From Deltaproteobacteria bacterium RBG_13_61_14 (GTDB lineage: Bacteria; RBG-13-61-14), in the NCBI GenBank assembly GCA_001797815.1, contig MGQK01000020.1, forward strand, positions 3,964 through 17,728: DNA of 13,765 nucleotides. Reading direction: 5' to 3'. The position numbers and the translations under genes are program-made. The notes below the pieces were generated by a model, which was not told the DNA's origin, did not search any database, and saw only the letters and a list, made by a program, of their open reading frames with translations. This document shows positions 13,089 to 13,765 of the stretch, piece by piece. Positions within the stretch are counted from its first letter, which is position 1. The number at the start of each line of letters is the position of its first letter.

Positions 13089-13765
13089 CCCGCAACCTCG
13101 CAATCCGCTCCAAGGAAGCCCCGGTCTCCCCGGCCGGCGCATACTCGAACCCCACCGTGCCCTTCCACCCGGCCCGGCGGACCTCCTGCAAAATTTCCGG
13201 GAAGGGAATTTTCCCGGTCCCGGGCTCGTGCCGGCCGGGAACGTCGGCCGCGTGAAGATAGCCGATCCATTCCAGGTTGTCCAAGATTCGCCTCTTCACC
13301 TCCTCTCCCATCATCCCCATATGATAAAGGTCGTAGAGCAGCCGGACCCGAGGGTGATCCACTGCCCGGATCAGCTCGACGGCCTGGGCCGAAGCGGTCA
13401 AGACATAGTGGAAATGGTCCAGCCGGTCGTTGAGCGGCTCCAGCAGGAAAGTCACGCCGTTCTCCTCACCGATCGGACCCAGTTTCTTCAACCTTGGTAG
13501 CGCAGTCTCACGCCATTGGGCCGGCACCGGCCAGGGCGCCTGCACCCGGCCGCCTTCGCCCAGCTCCTGGGTCAAAATCATCAGGGTCGGGCAGCGAAGC
13601 CGCCTCGCCGCCTCCACCGCTTCCCGCACCTCCGCGAAAAAGATTCCCTCGTCCTCCGGGTAAATCAGCGACCCTTTCCGGTGCCCGCTGAAGGTGGTCA
13701 CTTCCATCCCCGCCGCCACCCGGCGCGCGAAGGCCCCGAGGTCCTTGTCCCGCCAGGCCCAGAAC
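13072..13765 (-). CDS. hyi: Hydroxypyruvate-isomerase-family TIM-barrel protein (5' end beyond window)
   Basis: This is a partial gene: 230 codons are visible, and the frame is open to the window edge, with FWAWRDKDLGAFARRV preceding the internal starts. About 30-40 N-terminal residues are expected outside. The fold is the xylose-isomerase-like TIM barrel. Likely metal and catalytic residues lie in LLEPLND (Glu), YDLYHMG (Asp, His), HAADVPGRHEPGTGKIPF (His) and VGFEYAP (Glu). The PGRHEPGTG block and FWAWRDKDL are typical of hydroxypyruvate isomerase and close relatives such as 2-oxo-tetronate isomerase, which interconvert hydroxypyruvate and tartronate semialdehyde or similar aldose-ketose pairs. 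Substrate is inferred from family only. The 3' end overlaps the HAD phosphatase by 17 nt, forming a two-gene operon. Confidence 0.88.
   Translation of the reverse strand, partial: FWAWRDKDLGAFARRVAAGMEVTTFSGHRKGSLIYPEDEGIFFAEVREAVEAARRLRCPTLMILTQELGEGGRVQAPWPVPAQWRETALPRLKKLGPIGEENGVTFLLEPLNDRLDHFHYVLTASAQAVELIRAVDHPRVRLLYDLYHMGMMGEEVKRRILDNLEWIGYLHAADVPGRHEPGTGKIPFPEILQEVRRAGWKGTVGFEYAPAGETGASLERIARLRDAVGV

Overview
This GC-rich window most resembles a Gram-negative bacterium with a large acyl-CoA catabolic gene set, of the kind common in Desulfobacterota (former Deltaproteobacteria) and neighbouring environmental lineages. That placement is an inference from gene content, the short AT heptad repeats and the GC-rich intergenic palindromes. 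No marker gene is present, so confidence is low.

Layout. (1) Positions 183-3695, plus strand: an aminoglycoside-phosphotransferase-fold kinase of the ACAD10/11-LvaA type, a 169-aa helical partner-like protein, an AttH/DUF7064-like protein and a crotonase-fold enzyme. (2) Positions 3714-5600, minus strand: a 628-aa, AT-richer membrane protein that I do not recognise, with its own consensus-like promoter. (3) Positions 5683-9853, minus strand, transcribed in the order SCP2 protein, acyl-CoA dehydrogenase, thiolase, methylmalonyl-CoA-epimerase-like VOC protein, hotdog thioesterase. (4) A 241-bp divergent regulatory region (9854-10094). (5) Positions 10095-12093, plus strand: an exported DUF3108-like protein, a CruF/DUF422-like carotenoid-biosynthesis membrane protein and a 76-aa two-helix membrane protein. 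(6) Positions 12141-12288: a palindrome-rich MITE-like element. (7) Positions 12285-13765, minus strand: a Cof-type HAD phosphatase overlapped by a hydroxypyruvate-isomerase-family gene cut by the window edge.

How the genes fit together. The two converging runs (183-3695 and 9853-5683) look like one acyl-CoA degradation island. It has a kinase for a hydroxyacyl substrate, a dehydrogenase, an enoyl-CoA isomerase/hydratase, a thiolase, an epimerase, a thioesterase and a lipid carrier. The kinase plus small partner plus acyl-CoA dehydrogenase recalls the LvaABC/ACAD10-11 route, in which 4-hydroxyacyl-CoAs are phosphorylated and fed into beta-oxidation. This is the best candidate in the window for an undescribed pathway.

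The most striking DNA structure is an 87-bp perfect inverted repeat (2799-2885 and 6162-6248). It brackets the crotonase, membrane-protein and thioesterase genes, and each copy forms the leader of the gene at its edge. The bracketed 3.3 kb could invert by homologous recombination and swap which gene joins which operon.
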